DNA of 64,000 bases from contig CATINC010000007.1 in NCBI GenBank assembly GCA_949524905.1, positions 310,001 through 374,000 on the forward strand. The letters run 5' to 3'. Of this stretch, positions 55,766 through 64,000 are shown one piece after another. The notes below the pieces were generated by a model. It was not told the origin of the DNA. It was given only the letters and a program-made list of their open reading frames with translations, and did no database searches. This stretch comes from Opitutia bacterium UBA7350. Lineage in GTDB: Bacteria; Verrucomicrobiota; Verrucomicrobiia; Opitutales; Coraliomargaritaceae. Position 1 is the stretch's first letter. Every line of letters begins with the position of its first letter. The translations under genes were made by a program, and so were the position numbers.

Positions 55766-56140
55766 ATGGAGATTGAAACTTTTCCAAATCCCAGTCCGGA
55801 ACGCGATTATACGATTCAGCACATACAAGAAGAGTTTACTTCGACTTGCCCGATGACGGGTCATCCCGATTACGCTACGGTCGTGTTCAGTTATGCTCCT
55901 GGAGAAATTTGCCTCGAGTTAAAATCAATGAAGCTCTATCTGCATAGCTTCCGCAACAAGGGAATTTTTTTTGAGGCGGCTACCAATAAGATTTTTGATG
56001 ATTTGTACAAAGCATCCAAGCCGAGGTGGGCACGACTGGAAACTATTTGGCGCGGACGAGGTGGGATTCGCTCAAACGTAGTTGTGGAATCACAGGCGGA
56101 GGATTACCCAGGACCTAAGACTGAACCCTTCAAGGCTTGA
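55766..56140 (+). CDS. queF: NADPH-dependent preQ0 reductase (7-cyano-7-deazaguanine reductase)
   Basis: Reduces the nitrile of preQ0 to preQ1 in queuosine synthesis. The short, unimodular type I form (124 residues) has the catalytic Cys and Asp in FTSTCPMTGHPDYATVVFSY, then ICLELKSMKLYLHSFRNKGI with the QueF motif and the Glu/His substrate residues in FFEAATNKIFDDL. It is 35 nt after ftsH, possibly co-transcribed; queA lies just left of tilS. Its 3' end overlaps the Deg-like gene on the other strand by 11 nt. Confidence 0.95.
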   Translation: MEIETFPNPSPERDYTIQHIQEEFTSTCPMTGHPDYATVVFSYAPGEICLELKSMKLYLHSFRNKGIFFEAATNKIFDDLYKASKPRWARLETIWRGRGGIRSNVVVESQAEDYPGPKTEPFKA

Positions 56141-57608
56141 GTGGATCAACCCCCCTAGAGGCACTGCGTATTCGGTAGTGTTGGAGGACTCTTTCGGTGG
56201 CATCTTGCAGGGTCTTAGCTTTCAATACGAGATGCTTCAAATTGAAATCATCCATGAATTTGAGGTGGTGAAATCCGTTGAGTGGGTTTGCAAATGCGTG
56301 CGCTACGTCTTCGAGTGTATGGATCGGAAGACCGTTGATGCAATCAAGCATGAGGGGGCCGATATTTTCGTAGTCGAGGTTGTAATCGTCGGGTAAAACA
56401 CTCGTTAAAACAACCAGCGAGGGTCGTCCAATTTCAGGCTGCATTTCTTGAAAATAATCCATGGCGCCCGAGCTCGTTTTGCTGAGGGCCTGCATCAGCG
56501 GATCATCCATAGGTTGAAAAATAAGACCGCCAGCGATAAGGTATCGCGGTTCAGCATCTTGCTGACGGCTAGGAACAAGCCCTTGGTTGTAATCGACTCG
56601 AGGTAGGAGATAGTTAATGGTCTGCATCTGTCGGTCACGCCAGATTTCCATGGGGATGGTTTCGCCGGTGGCATGGCTTCGGGAAGACAGCCCTTTAAAG
56701 GAAAGCCGTCCGTATTTTGGGTCGATATATTTGCCTTCCTTGTCGATGGTAAAGCCATCGATCTTGAGAATGACATCACCCTCACGAAGGGAGGTAGCTT
56801 CCTTTTTAAGAATTCCAGTACGGGTAACAATAATTCCTCCGCTAGATTTTGGATCAAGGCCTTTGGATTTAAGCAAGGCTGGGTTGTTGCTCGGCATCCA
56901 ATAAAAATCAAAGAAGCCGTGTCCCATCCCTTCGCCACAGGGTCCACGTTCAAGAGCGGCCGCAATAAAAGTAGCCGGTAAAATCATGATTTGTTTATTT
57001 TTAGAACCAGAGGTTGTGAGTCCAACTAGGCGGTTGCCATCCATTACGATCTCGGACCAACCAGCGGCATTCATTTCACTGGAGGCAAGTAAAACGAGAT
57101 GGGCGAGCTTACTCAGTTTGGCAGAACCTACATAGAGACGAACAATTTCGGCAGTGCGTTCCTCGATACGCCCAGAGCGCCAACGATAAACTTGTAGGTT
57201 TCCGTTTTGCGGTATGTCTGGGGCAAATATGACAGGTTCGACTTCGAGCCAAAATTCGGGATCTGCGACTCTGAGAATAGCGATATTAGCCTGAAAATCA
57301 ATCGAGCTAAGGGTGGCCTCATAGCGTTTACTTTCACCGCCTTTGCGAATGCGGTAGCTTGCGTCAAAACGCAGTCCATCTGCAGTGGTAAGAATTTGAT
57401 GATGATCAATAATGAGACCGTTTTTATTTCCGGTTTGATTATTGGTAAGCCAGGGTTGTTTATAGCTGTAGGATTTTTTGGTGACCTCGATTTCGACAAG
57501 CGACTCTTCTGCCTGAAAGGATGCATCATTCTTCCATGGAAGCGCGGCGAGTGGTAACCCGAACCAGGTTATGATGAGCCAGATGCTAATAGTTTTATTC
57601 ATGATCAT
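56130..57608 (-). CDS. Deg/HtrA-like pseudoprotease with PDZ domain (triad replaced)
   Basis: Exported protein of 492 residues (signal MIMNKTISIWLIITWFGLPL) with the same layout as the upstream Deg-like protease: trypsin-like domain, PDZ domain (about residues 240-340) and a related C-terminal domain. Aligned by eye to that paralogue, the catalytic His is Asp77 (TTADG), the Asp is Asn108, and GNSGG is AGWSE with Trp174 at the Ser position. Proteolysis is therefore unlikely. It may be a regulatory or chaperone partner of the active copy. The ATG overlaps the upstream gene stop by 14 nt (ATG 57602 is an alternative). Confidence 0.8.
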   Translation of the reverse strand: MIMNKTISIWLIITWFGLPLAALPWKNDASFQAEESLVEIEVTKKSYSYKQPWLTNNQTGNKNGLIIDHHQILTTADGLRFDASYRIRKGGESKRYEATLSSIDFQANIAILRVADPEFWLEVEPVIFAPDIPQNGNLQVYRWRSGRIEERTAEIVRLYVGSAKLSKLAHLVLLASSEMNAAGWSEIVMDGNRLVGLTTSGSKNKQIMILPATFIAAALERGPCGEGMGHGFFDFYWMPSNNPALLKSKGLDPKSSGGIIVTRTGILKKEATSLREGDVILKIDGFTIDKEGKYIDPKYGRLSFKGLSSRSHATGETIPMEIWRDRQMQTINYLLPRVDYNQGLVPSRQQDAEPRYLIAGGLIFQPMDDPLMQALSKTSSGAMDYFQEMQPEIGRPSLVVLTSVLPDDYNLDYENIGPLMLDCINGLPIHTLEDVAHAFANPLNGFHHLKFMDDFNLKHLVLKAKTLQDATERVLQHYRIRSASRGVDPLKP

Positions 57609-59055
57609 GAATCCGACAGGTGGCGGGAATTTGGTATGCTTTTAGGAGGGCTTGATCGATAGCGTCGGCGTTTTCAACCTCGAGTGCTTCCATCATGTGA
57701 TTGGAAAATACAAAAAGATGGAAGCCATCGACCGGGCTTTGGAGTGCGGCTTGAAGGTCTTGCATCGATTGAATCGGCTGGTCGTTTAGATGAGTTAGGA
57801 TCAAGCGCTTCGGAATGCGCAGGTCAATATTACCTGGGTGATTTAGTTTGCTGGAGAGGAGGATGGGTTTTGCGCGAGAAGAATCCTCATCCTGTAGATT
57901 GCGGTAAAAGAGTTGGTAAAGGAGCTCAGCATCATTGCTGCGTTGGTCGCGATCCAGATCGCGAAGGAAGTCTAGGCTGAGTTCGGTAAAGACGAGTCCG
58001 CCAATCATAAGGTAAGGTGGTGGGGTATCATACTGTCGGCCACTGAGACGGTCTTCGGTATTTGCAAAGACGGGCAAATCGATGGATTGCTCGGTACCAT
58101 CGCGCCATATTTTGACCGGTACTTTTTCTTGGTGCTGGGCATTATCAAAGAGAACACTCGCTTGCATACGATTTCCTTTGTAGAGAATCATGCCATCGCT
58201 CCCAACTGAGTAGCCGTCAATTTCAAGGAGGACGTCGTTTTCTTTAATAAGCTGACGCGTTTCTGGGTAGGGCTCCAGAATGTAGTCGATTCGCGCACCC
58301 TCACCATTTGGTAATTGAAGGTATTCACGGAAGGCAGGGTTGTGCAGGGATGCGACATTAAAGCCGGCATCGGGAAAACCATGGTAGTATCCGTCTTCGA
58401 TATCCTTAAGGAAATGATGGATGATTTCGGGTGGAATAATAAAGCCAGCATTTTCCAGCTCAGGGTTGCCTTGAAAAGAGACGCCCACAACGAAACCATC
58501 CTGAATAGCAGGGCCGCCGCTGTTACCTGGATTCAGAGCGGCATCGGTTTGTAAAGTGAGGAAGTGGCGATTAAAGATGTGCGAATAGCGCTGGATTTCA
58601 ATACGCGAGATGACCCCGCTAGTGTAGGAGATTTGCTGACCGCCCGCAGGGTAACCGTAGGTGGTCACAGAGGAGCGGACCGCGGGGAGTTCACCGATCT
58701 CAAGTGGAGTAAGGCCTTCGAAGAAGGCGGGGTCGTCCACTTTAAGGACCGCTAGGTCACAGTCGTGGCCAATGAATTCGATGCTGGCTCGGTAGGGTTG
58801 AGGGTCTTGATAACGAAAAACTAATAGTTGGCGCGACCAACTGACCACATGGGCATTGGTCATGATGCGGTTGCCTTTGATGACAAACCCGCTACCAGCA
58901 CCCGGGGTTACCTGCGAGAATTTCCAAGGTTCCTGCCAGTCGGGCAATTGGCTGAAATTGATGATCTTAACAACAGCGCGTTCAGCTTCGTTTGCCTGAA
59001 GAAAGCTACTAATGAGGACGCAAAGGAGGAAAATTTTATTTCTGAAACGTAGCAT
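57595..59055 (-). CDS. Deg/HtrA-like serine protease with PDZ domains
   Basis: Exported trypsin-like protease of about 486 residues. Signal peptide (FLLCVLISSFLQANEAE); catalytic triad H69 in NRIMTNAHVV, D100 in GHDCDLAVLKV and S179 in AALNPGNSGGPA. A PDZ domain follows (about residues 225-320, VLLEIDGYSVGSDGMILYKG) and a second PDZ-like domain at the end (LILTHLNDQPIQSMQDL). The overall pattern resembles Deg proteases of the plant Deg2/Deg9 type more than E. coli DegP. Preferred start is ATG 59055; a TTG at 59067 is also in frame. It is coupled to the pseudoprotease gene downstream. Confidence 0.88.
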   Translation of the reverse strand: MLRFRNKIFLLCVLISSFLQANEAERAVVKIINFSQLPDWQEPWKFSQVTPGAGSGFVIKGNRIMTNAHVVSWSRQLLVFRYQDPQPYRASIEFIGHDCDLAVLKVDDPAFFEGLTPLEIGELPAVRSSVTTYGYPAGGQQISYTSGVISRIEIQRYSHIFNRHFLTLQTDAALNPGNSGGPAIQDGFVVGVSFQGNPELENAGFIIPPEIIHHFLKDIEDGYYHGFPDAGFNVASLHNPAFREYLQLPNGEGARIDYILEPYPETRQLIKENDVLLEIDGYSVGSDGMILYKGNRMQASVLFDNAQHQEKVPVKIWRDGTEQSIDLPVFANTEDRLSGRQYDTPPPYLMIGGLVFTELSLDFLRDLDRDQRSNDAELLYQLFYRNLQDEDSSRAKPILLSSKLNHPGNIDLRIPKRLILTHLNDQPIQSMQDLQAALQSPVDGFHLFVFSNHMMEALEVENADAIDQALLKAYQIPATCRIHDHE

Positions 59056-59086
59056 GATTTTATGCAAAAGGTTTTAGAAAAAGCAA

Positions 59087-59548
59087 TCAAGTCCGGACCT
59101 GTAAAACCGCTTGCAATTCAACCGTAGAGTTTAGAGGGAGTCCCGTGACTGCAAGAGCGGCACGGGTATGGCATCCAGCATCTCCAAGGATTTCGACGAG
59201 GGCATCTGAAGCCCCGTTGATCACCGCAGGGCTATCTGGAAAACTAGGCACTGCGTTGACAAATCCATTGAGTTGAAGGACTGCTTCGACGGAGTCGAGA
59301 GAACCTAGATGCGTGCGAGCAACCGCAAGGAGATTAAGGGCGCAAATGCGGGCAGCGGCTTGACCGTAGGCAATGTCTCGATCAATACCTACTTTGCCAG
59401 TATGGGTCATGGCATCATCAACGCGACAGATGGCACCTGAAAGGAACAATAAGTTGCCGTTTTGGCGGGCGGGCAGGTAATTGCCGGCGGGGACAGGTGC
59501 TGTTGGCAGCGAAATTTTAAGTTCAGAAATTCTTTTTTCTATGCTCAT
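59087..59548 (-). CDS. RidA (YjgF/YER057c/UK114) family protein
   Basis: Small cytoplasmic protein of 153 residues of the YjgF_UK114-like type. RidA proteins hydrolyse reactive enamine/imine intermediates of PLP enzymes. The pattern is GNYLPARQNGNLLFLSGAIC, GQAAARICALNLLAVARTHL, FVNAVPSFPDSPAVINGASD and the C-terminal TRAALAVTGLPLNSTVELQA with the conserved Arg. It belongs to the longer RidA-like branch rather than the short archetype. It is 31 nt upstream of the Deg-like protease and just after the symporter gene. Confidence 0.9.
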   Translation of the reverse strand: MSIEKRISELKISLPTAPVPAGNYLPARQNGNLLFLSGAICRVDDAMTHTGKVGIDRDIAYGQAAARICALNLLAVARTHLGSLDSVEAVLQLNGFVNAVPSFPDSPAVINGASDALVEILGDAGCHTRAALAVTGLPLNSTVELQAVLQVRT

Positions 59549-59551
59549 AAT

Positions 59552-60871
59552 TTATGATTTGACTGTGGGAGCGTATGGTTGTTCGCCTTCACTTTTTGCA
59601 ATGACGACTGCCCCAACGGTATCACTGAAAACATTGACTGTGGTGCGACACATATCAAGGAGGCGGTCCGTAATCCAGACTACACCAATCGCTTCGACCG
59701 GAAGCCCAACTGCTGGAAGAATAACTGCGATAGCGACGAGGCTGGCAGCTGGGATACCGGCAACACCGATACTGGTCATTAAGGCCAGGAGAACCACGAG
59801 GAGTTGTTGTCCTAAATCGAGGGCGACTTGTCCAGTAGCGGCATAGAGTTGGGCGATGAAGAGGACGACCACGCACTCATAAAGGGCGGTGCCATCCATA
59901 TTAACAGTCGCCCCAAGCGGCAGCGTGAAAGCACAGGTTTTTTTAGAGACGTTAGCACGTTGCTCAACGGTTTCGATGGTGAGTGGCAGGGTCGCGGAGG
60001 AACTAGCAGTTGAAAATGCTGTCAAGAGAACGGGCGTCATTTGGCGGAAGTGAGTATAGGGGTTGACCTTGCCCAGTAGACGCAGCGCGAGTCCAAGATT
60101 AATAACTATATGAAAAACAAGGGCGAGAAGCACCGTAAGGAAAAATAATGCGATCGCCCCTAAGAGATCTCCAAAAGGTGCATGGTAGAGGACTGGTGTT
60201 ACTAGGCCAATGACGCCAATCGGAACAAAGCGGATAATGAAATTGGTGAGCTTGAGCATAACCACTTGGGTGCTATCCCAGAAATCTGTTTGAGCCTTGC
60301 GTAGATTTGGCGGCAAAACACCGATAAAGGCACCGAATAAAATTGAGAAGGTAATCACGCCGAGGAGCTTGCCGTTATCGGCGGCCGCATCCACGATGTT
60401 GGAAGGGAACATACGCAGAAAGATGTCGAATAAGTCGCTCGAATTACGGCCCTCCACTTTCGAGAGGAGCCCTTCGTTTTCTGCCGTCGTACTGGCTTGG
60501 CCTAAGAGAGCGGTAGCAGTCTCACTGTCTACGCGACCAGGACCGATTACATTGACAAGGATCAGTCCTACTAAAATTGCAGCAGCACCACTGAGGCTGT
60601 AATAAAGAAAGGTTTTGAGACTCATGCGACCGACACCTTTATTGGCGCCTAGGTGCATCACGCCCGAGATGATAGATGCGACAATCAGAGGCACAATCAA
60701 CATCTTGAGTGCATTCATAAAGAGCTGCCCAAGAAAATTACAGATCTGCTCTACTTTAGCTGCAGCAGTGGGCTCTAGGGAGGGTAAGATACTGCAACCC
60801 AGCACCAAGGCGAGGAGAAGGGCGAAGAAAATTTGCCAATGAAGCGCCCAGCGTATGGGGTTGATTTTCAT
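59552..60871 (-). CDS. Dicarboxylate/amino-acid:cation (Na+/H+) symporter, DAACS family
   Basis: Secondary transporter for glutamate, aspartate or C4-dicarboxylates; trimeric inner-membrane protein of 439 residues. Substrate and cation sites are visible: hairpin 1 serines in STASSSATLPLTIETVEQRA, helix 7 in GATVNMDGTALYECV (NMDGT) and hairpin 2/helix 8 in VAGIPAASLVAIAVILPAVG followed by WITDRLLDMCRTTVNVFSD. The Asp/Arg pair in helix 8 is typical of acidic-substrate carriers. It ends 3 nt before the RidA-like gene and begins 22 nt after rsmA. Confidence 0.93.
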   Translation of the reverse strand: MKINPIRWALHWQIFFALLLALVLGCSILPSLEPTAAAKVEQICNFLGQLFMNALKMLIVPLIVASIISGVMHLGANKGVGRMSLKTFLYYSLSGAAAILVGLILVNVIGPGRVDSETATALLGQASTTAENEGLLSKVEGRNSSDLFDIFLRMFPSNIVDAAADNGKLLGVITFSILFGAFIGVLPPNLRKAQTDFWDSTQVVMLKLTNFIIRFVPIGVIGLVTPVLYHAPFGDLLGAIALFFLTVLLALVFHIVINLGLALRLLGKVNPYTHFRQMTPVLLTAFSTASSSATLPLTIETVEQRANVSKKTCAFTLPLGATVNMDGTALYECVVVLFIAQLYAATGQVALDLGQQLLVVLLALMTSIGVAGIPAASLVAIAVILPAVGLPVEAIGVVWITDRLLDMCRTTVNVFSDTVGAVVIAKSEGEQPYAPTVKS

Positions 60872-60893
60872 GAAACAGCGTGGTTTTTAAGTT

Positions 60894-61718
60894 TTATAAT
60901 TTGAGACGGATCCACTCATCACTGGGGATCTCTTCTGGACGAGCGGTGGCGGGATAGCCTTTTTCAATGAGAGATTCAAACCACAGGAGGACGGAGGGCG
61001 AGTCCTCTTTGCGGCAAAGGCTGCCGAGTTGTTTGCGGCGTTGGGTGAAAATACGTCGAATGCATTCGCGGGTAGTCCCATTAAAGCAAACCGCATCAGA
61101 TCTGCGATCGAGGCGCAGGAGCAGGGAATCCACTTTTGGGGCAGGGTGAAAGCAGGTGCTAGAAACATGATGTCGCCCTGTTACGGTGTAAGCTGACTGC
61201 AGGAAAATAGAGATGGCCCCGAAATTTTTGGTGGCGTGGGAAGCGGTATAGCGGTCTCCCGCTTCCTTTTGTAACATGAGCACCATGCGTTCCGGCGGCA
61301 AGCCTGCTAGTAGGCTGTCCATCCACGGGGTGGAGACTGCGTAAGGTAGATTGGCAACTACCTGATACCCTGTTTCAGCAATCGAATCAGGCAGGGCGGC
61401 TCGGGGAAGATCAAGGCAGTCAGCTTCAGTTAGGTGTAGATTTGGTTGTGCAGGAACCAGTTCGCGACGCAAATACGCAGCGAGGGTACGATCCCGTTCA
61501 ACTGCCCAGACGGAGTGGCCTTTCTCGAGCAATGCGCGGGTGAGTGTGCCTAAGCCGGGGCCAATTTCAACCACTGCTTGCTCGGGCTTCAGCTCGGCAA
61601 GTTCGAGGGACTTGCGAACAATGTTGCCATCGACTAAAAAATTTTGTCCCAGTTTTTTATTGGGAAGGTGCGCGAGGTTTTCGAGCAGTTGGCGGGTCTG
61701 GTTTGGATTGAGCGGCAC
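60894..61718 (-). CDS. rsmA: 16S rRNA adenine(1518/1519)-N6 dimethyltransferase
   Basis: Dimethylates the two adjacent adenines near the 3' end of 16S rRNA (KsgA). SAM motif VVEIGPGLGTLTRALLEKGH, N-terminal KKLGQNFLVDGNIVRK, catalytic VVANLPYAVSTPWMD (NLPY) and C-terminal FHPAPKVDSLLLRLDRR are intact. 274 residues; start is GTG at 61718 (MPLNPNQTRQ). It lies 15 nt downstream of trpC and upstream of the symporter gene, all on the minus strand. Confidence 0.95.
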   Translation of the reverse strand: MPLNPNQTRQLLENLAHLPNKKLGQNFLVDGNIVRKSLELAELKPEQAVVEIGPGLGTLTRALLEKGHSVWAVERDRTLAAYLRRELVPAQPNLHLTEADCLDLPRAALPDSIAETGYQVVANLPYAVSTPWMDSLLAGLPPERMVLMLQKEAGDRYTASHATKNFGAISIFLQSAYTVTGRHHVSSTCFHPAPKVDSLLLRLDRRSDAVCFNGTTRECIRRIFTQRRKQLGSLCRKEDSPSVLLWFESLIEKGYPATARPEEIPSDEWIRLKL

Positions 61719-61733
61719 GCGGCAGTCGAAGGG

Positions 61734-62531
61734 TCAGGCTTCGTGAAAGGCTTGCAAGAGAGCGTCGCAGTCATCGGCGTTCATGAGGGCCTCTCCTACA
61801 AGTATGGCATCCGCACCACAATCGCGTGCGCGCTCGGCATCCTCGGGCGTGAAGATCCCGCTTTCACTCACCCGCACAATGCCGTCGGGAATTTGGGGAA
61901 TCAGGGATTCTGAAACCGCAAGGTCGGTTTGGAAGCGTTTGAGGTCACGGTTATTGACCCCTATGATGGAGGGTTCAAAACGAAGGGCGCGCTCAAGTTC
62001 CGCAGCCTCATGGATTTCATATAAGGCATCTAGTCCAGCGAGACGGGCAGCATTATCGAGCGCGCGAATTTCATCATCCTCAAGGGCGCGCACGATGATA
62101 AGAATACAGCGAGCGCCTGCCTCGGCCGCCTCAACCACTTGAACAGGATGTACCATGAAGTCTTTACGCAGACAGGGAATTTTTCGGTTATGAACTTCAA
62201 GGAACTCGATCGTGTCCCAGAGATCCTTCATATTACCTCCAAAGTATTGGTGATCTGTGAGAATGGAAAGGCAGTCTGCTTCAGCGTTAAGGTAGCGGCG
62301 GGCTTGATCTACTGCGTTAAGGGTAGGATTTGCAATTTCACCTGCAGATGGAGACTTACGCTTGATTTCTGCAATAACAGACAATCGGTCATTCCGGGCA
62401 AGGGCATCACGAAAAGAAGTGCCTGCTTGAACGTTGTGAGCCAGTCTTTCCAATTCGGAGTCACGTACTGGCCGCATGGAAGCTTTTAGGGCTTCACGTT
62501 TAGCGGCCATAATCTCGGCGAGTTTATCCAT
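61734..62531 (-). CDS. trpC: Indole-3-glycerol phosphate synthase
   Basis: Closes the pyrrole ring in tryptophan synthesis; TIM-barrel enzyme. Motifs: VIAEIKRKSPSAGEI, LSILTDHQYFGGNMKDL, IPCLRKDFMVHPVQVVEAAE, ALYEIHEAAELERAL, and GVNNRDLKRFQTDLA, VSESGIFTPEDAERA. The frame is open upstream to 62831, but that part overlaps the DUF5069-like gene; the ATG at 62531 (MDKLAEIMAAKREAL) gives the standard 265 residues and lies 4 nt after the previous stop. Confidence 0.96.
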   Translation of the reverse strand: MDKLAEIMAAKREALKASMRPVRDSELERLAHNVQAGTSFRDALARNDRLSVIAEIKRKSPSAGEIANPTLNAVDQARRYLNAEADCLSILTDHQYFGGNMKDLWDTIEFLEVHNRKIPCLRKDFMVHPVQVVEAAEAGARCILIIVRALEDDEIRALDNAARLAGLDALYEIHEAAELERALRFEPSIIGVNNRDLKRFQTDLAVSESLIPQIPDGIVRVSESGIFTPEDAERARDCGADAILVGEALMNADDCDALLQAFHEA

Positions 62532-62535
62532 GAGC

Positions 62536-63057
62536 CTATACTTTTCGGGCTTCGACCCAGTCGATAATTTTATCTGGCTCGTTTTCGTAAGCCCAAGCCA
62601 CGCGAAGGAACTCAGCGGGGTGGATATCATGGGCTTTAAAGAATGCTCGGTCTCCGCCGCAGTTATACATGGTAACTGGAGGTAATTCTCCGCGAATTTT
62701 AGCAATGGCTTTTGGGATAATCCGAGGGAGCCACTCGATACCACGAATAGCATCAGTTTTAGCCGGCAGTTTGTCGGGATCAAGTTCCACTCCAGATGGA
62801 TTTCCTTTTTGGATTGTAAGGAAATAATCACGGCGCGCCTCGGAGATCATCAGAAAAGTCTCAAAGTCAGGCTCGCCATATTTGATCCAATCTTCGGCGG
62901 CATCGTAGAGATCCATGATCTTGAGCCCGAAGGCGGAAAGTGTCGCAAGCCTAGTTGCTTCAAAATAAGTATCCGGTTTACGGTTACCGTCTTCATACTG
63001 GGCGACTGCCTCACTCCAAATACTTTTGAGTTGTTGTTGGTAGTCGTAGTGATGCAT
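62536..63057 (-). CDS. DUF5069-like protein, function unknown
   Basis: Cytoplasmic protein of 173 residues without signal or membrane helix. The C-terminal about 75 residues (GIEWLPRIIPKAIAKIRGEL and YNCGGDRAFFKAHDIHPAEF, ending DKIIDWVEARK) resemble DUF5069 proteins, which have a conserved LPR...K.R.L pattern and a final W. This match is from memory of the family pattern. The role is unknown. It lies between pyrG (6 nt upstream) and trpC (4 nt downstream), so all three are probably one transcript. Confidence 0.65.
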   Translation of the reverse strand: MHHYDYQQQLKSIWSEAVAQYEDGNRKPDTYFEATRLATLSAFGLKIMDLYDAAEDWIKYGEPDFETFLMISEARRDYFLTIQKGNPSGVELDPDKLPAKTDAIRGIEWLPRIIPKAIAKIRGELPPVTMYNCGGDRAFFKAHDIHPAEFLRVAWAYENEPDKIIDWVEARKV

Positions 63058-63063
63058 TTTGGT

Positions 63064-63999
63064 TTAGGTTTTGTATTTTAAGGCTGCTGCGATAAAATTG
63101 GCAAAGAGAGGGTGTGCTGCGTTGGGCTTGGATTTAAATTCTGGATGAAATTGCACGCCAACAAACCAAGGGTGATCAGGAATTTCTACGACTTCAACCA
63201 AGTCGCGCTCTGGGTTAACGCCTGCAATGCGAAGGCCTGCATTTGCGAGCTCTTCGCGGTAGGCATTATTAAATTCGTAACGGTGGCGATGACGCTCCTG
63301 GATTTCGGCTTGCTCGTATGCTTGATGACTGAAGCTGTCTTCCGAGAGTTTACAGGGACAGGCGCCTAGGCGCATATTGTTACCCTTGGTGGTGAGTTCT
63401 TTTTGATCCTCCATGATATCGATCACGGGGTGCGCAGTTTCGGGATCAAATTCGGTGCTGTTTGCATCTTTGAGACCACCGACATGGCGAGCAAAATCAA
63501 TAACCGCAATCTGCATCCCAAGGCATAGTCCGAAGTAGGGAATGTTATTTTCTCGGGCGTATTTTGCAGCGGCTATTTTGCCCTCGGTGCCGCGGTCGCC
63601 AAAACCGCCAGGAATAAGAATGCCATTAAGCCCTTTTAAATGAGCTTCAGGGTCTCCTTCGATTTCTTCAGCATCGAGGCGCACGATGCGCACTTCGGCA
63701 TCGTTAGCGATTCCAGCGTGGATGATGGATTCGTAAACGGATTTATAGGCATCTTGCAGGTCGATGTATTTTCCGACCACCCCGATATTCACTCTGTACT
63801 TTGGTTCTTTGAGGCGACGCACAACATCCTTCCACACCTGCATAGAATTGTCGGGAGCATCTAGCATGAGGTGCTCAATCACAAGGTCGTCCACGTTTTC
63901 GTCTTTAAGCGCTAGTGGTAGTTCATAAATGGAGGTCTCCACGTCTTGCTCTTCGATCACCGCTTTTAGGGGGACGTTACAAAAGAGCGACAGTTTCTC
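63064..63999 (-). CDS. pyrG: CTP synthase, C-terminal part (5' end beyond window)
   Basis: Makes CTP from UTP with glutamine as nitrogen donor. The visible about 312 residues cover the end of the synthase domain (KLSLFCNVPLKAVIEEQDVE, SIYELPL) and the whole class I glutamine amidotransferase domain: GGFGDRGTEGKIAAAKYARE, nucleophile Cys in YFGLCLGMQIAVIDFAR, and His/Glu in VQFHPEFKSKPN. The GTG at 63960 is internal because the frame continues to the window edge with matching sequence. Next gene downstream is the DUF5069-like gene. Confidence 0.96.
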   Translation of the reverse strand, partial: EKLSLFCNVPLKAVIEEQDVETSIYELPLALKDENVDDLVIEHLMLDAPDNSMQVWKDVVRRLKEPKYRVNIGVVGKYIDLQDAYKSVYESIIHAGIANDAEVRIVRLDAEEIEGDPEAHLKGLNGILIPGGFGDRGTEGKIAAAKYARENNIPYFGLCLGMQIAVIDFARHVGGLKDANSTEFDPETAHPVIDIMEDQKELTTKGNNMRLGACPCKLSEDSFSHQAYEQAEIQERHRHRYEFNNAYREELANAGLRIAGVNPERDLVEVVEIPDHPWFVGVQFHPEFKSKPNAAHPLFANFIAAALKYKT

Positions 64000-64000
64000 G

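Noticed and set aside
62532-62831. N-terminal extension of trpC to 365 residues
   Set aside because: It overlaps the DUF5069-like gene in another frame and has no similarity to TrpC; the ATG at 62531 gives the standard length.

Overview
The window looks like chromosomal housekeeping DNA from a Gram-negative bacterium of the PVC superphylum, most likely Verrucomicrobiota of the Opitutae/Puniceicoccales type. That placement is inference. It rests on LL-diaminopimelate aminotransferase (DapL), lipopolysaccharide genes (waaA, an LptE-like lipoprotein), a PEP-CTERM sorting tail, and a very long GreA-type factor whose architecture recalls chlamydial GreA. Base composition is moderate and coding density is very high. 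No CRISPR array, prophage, insertion sequence or rRNA operon was found.

Layout. 1-7.5 kb: membrane arm of complex I, nuoH (5' cut) to nuoN in the classical order. 7.5-9.6 kb: a GT-C/TMTC-like membrane protein with a helical-repeat tail, and a DUF192 lipoprotein. 9.7-18.9 kb: M24 peptidase, dapL, panC, nadB-nth, nadA, tkt, hisI. 18.9-22.8 kb: an envelope operon read leftward, rpmF-plsX-fabH-BamD-like-LptE-like. 22.9-30.7 kb: elbB, uppP, trpD-glmM, a TPR protein, an AI-2E family permease and an SBF-like transporter. 30.7-37.7 kb: rsmB, the giant greA-like gene, doxX, and the leftward operon mnmA-xth-thiL-tsaE. 37.8-42.3 kb: cytoplasmic pullulanase, a PEP-CTERM gene with no visible start, and a fatty-acid desaturase. 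42.5-45.8 kb: the glycolytic cluster gap-pgk-tpiA with two intrinsic terminators. 45.9-50 kb: trmL, waaA, a lone pseudopilin, tRNA-Ser(GGA), an orphan membrane protein and a glycine-zipper lipoprotein. 50.1-56.1 kb: ndk-ispF, queA, tilS-ftsH-queF. 56.1-64 kb, all leftward: a tandem pair of Deg/HtrA-like proteins (one with the triad replaced), a RidA-like protein, a dicarboxylate/amino-acid symporter, rsmA, trpC, a DUF5069-like protein and pyrG (5' cut).

The genes serve respiration, NAD, pantothenate, lysine/cell-wall, histidine and tryptophan synthesis, central carbon flow (gap-pgk-tpiA, tkt, glycogen debranching), tRNA modification (mnmA, tsaE, trmL, queA, queF, tilS), rRNA methylation (rsmA, rsmB), lipid/LPS/outer-membrane building, and protein quality control (ftsH, Deg pair).

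No wholly new system is evident. The points most worth a second look are the giant GreA-like factor, the Deg protease/pseudoprotease pair, several enzymes with altered signature residues (IspF, HisI, Nth, WaaA), the startless PEP-CTERM gene, and the very tight tail-to-tail junctions between convergent genes.
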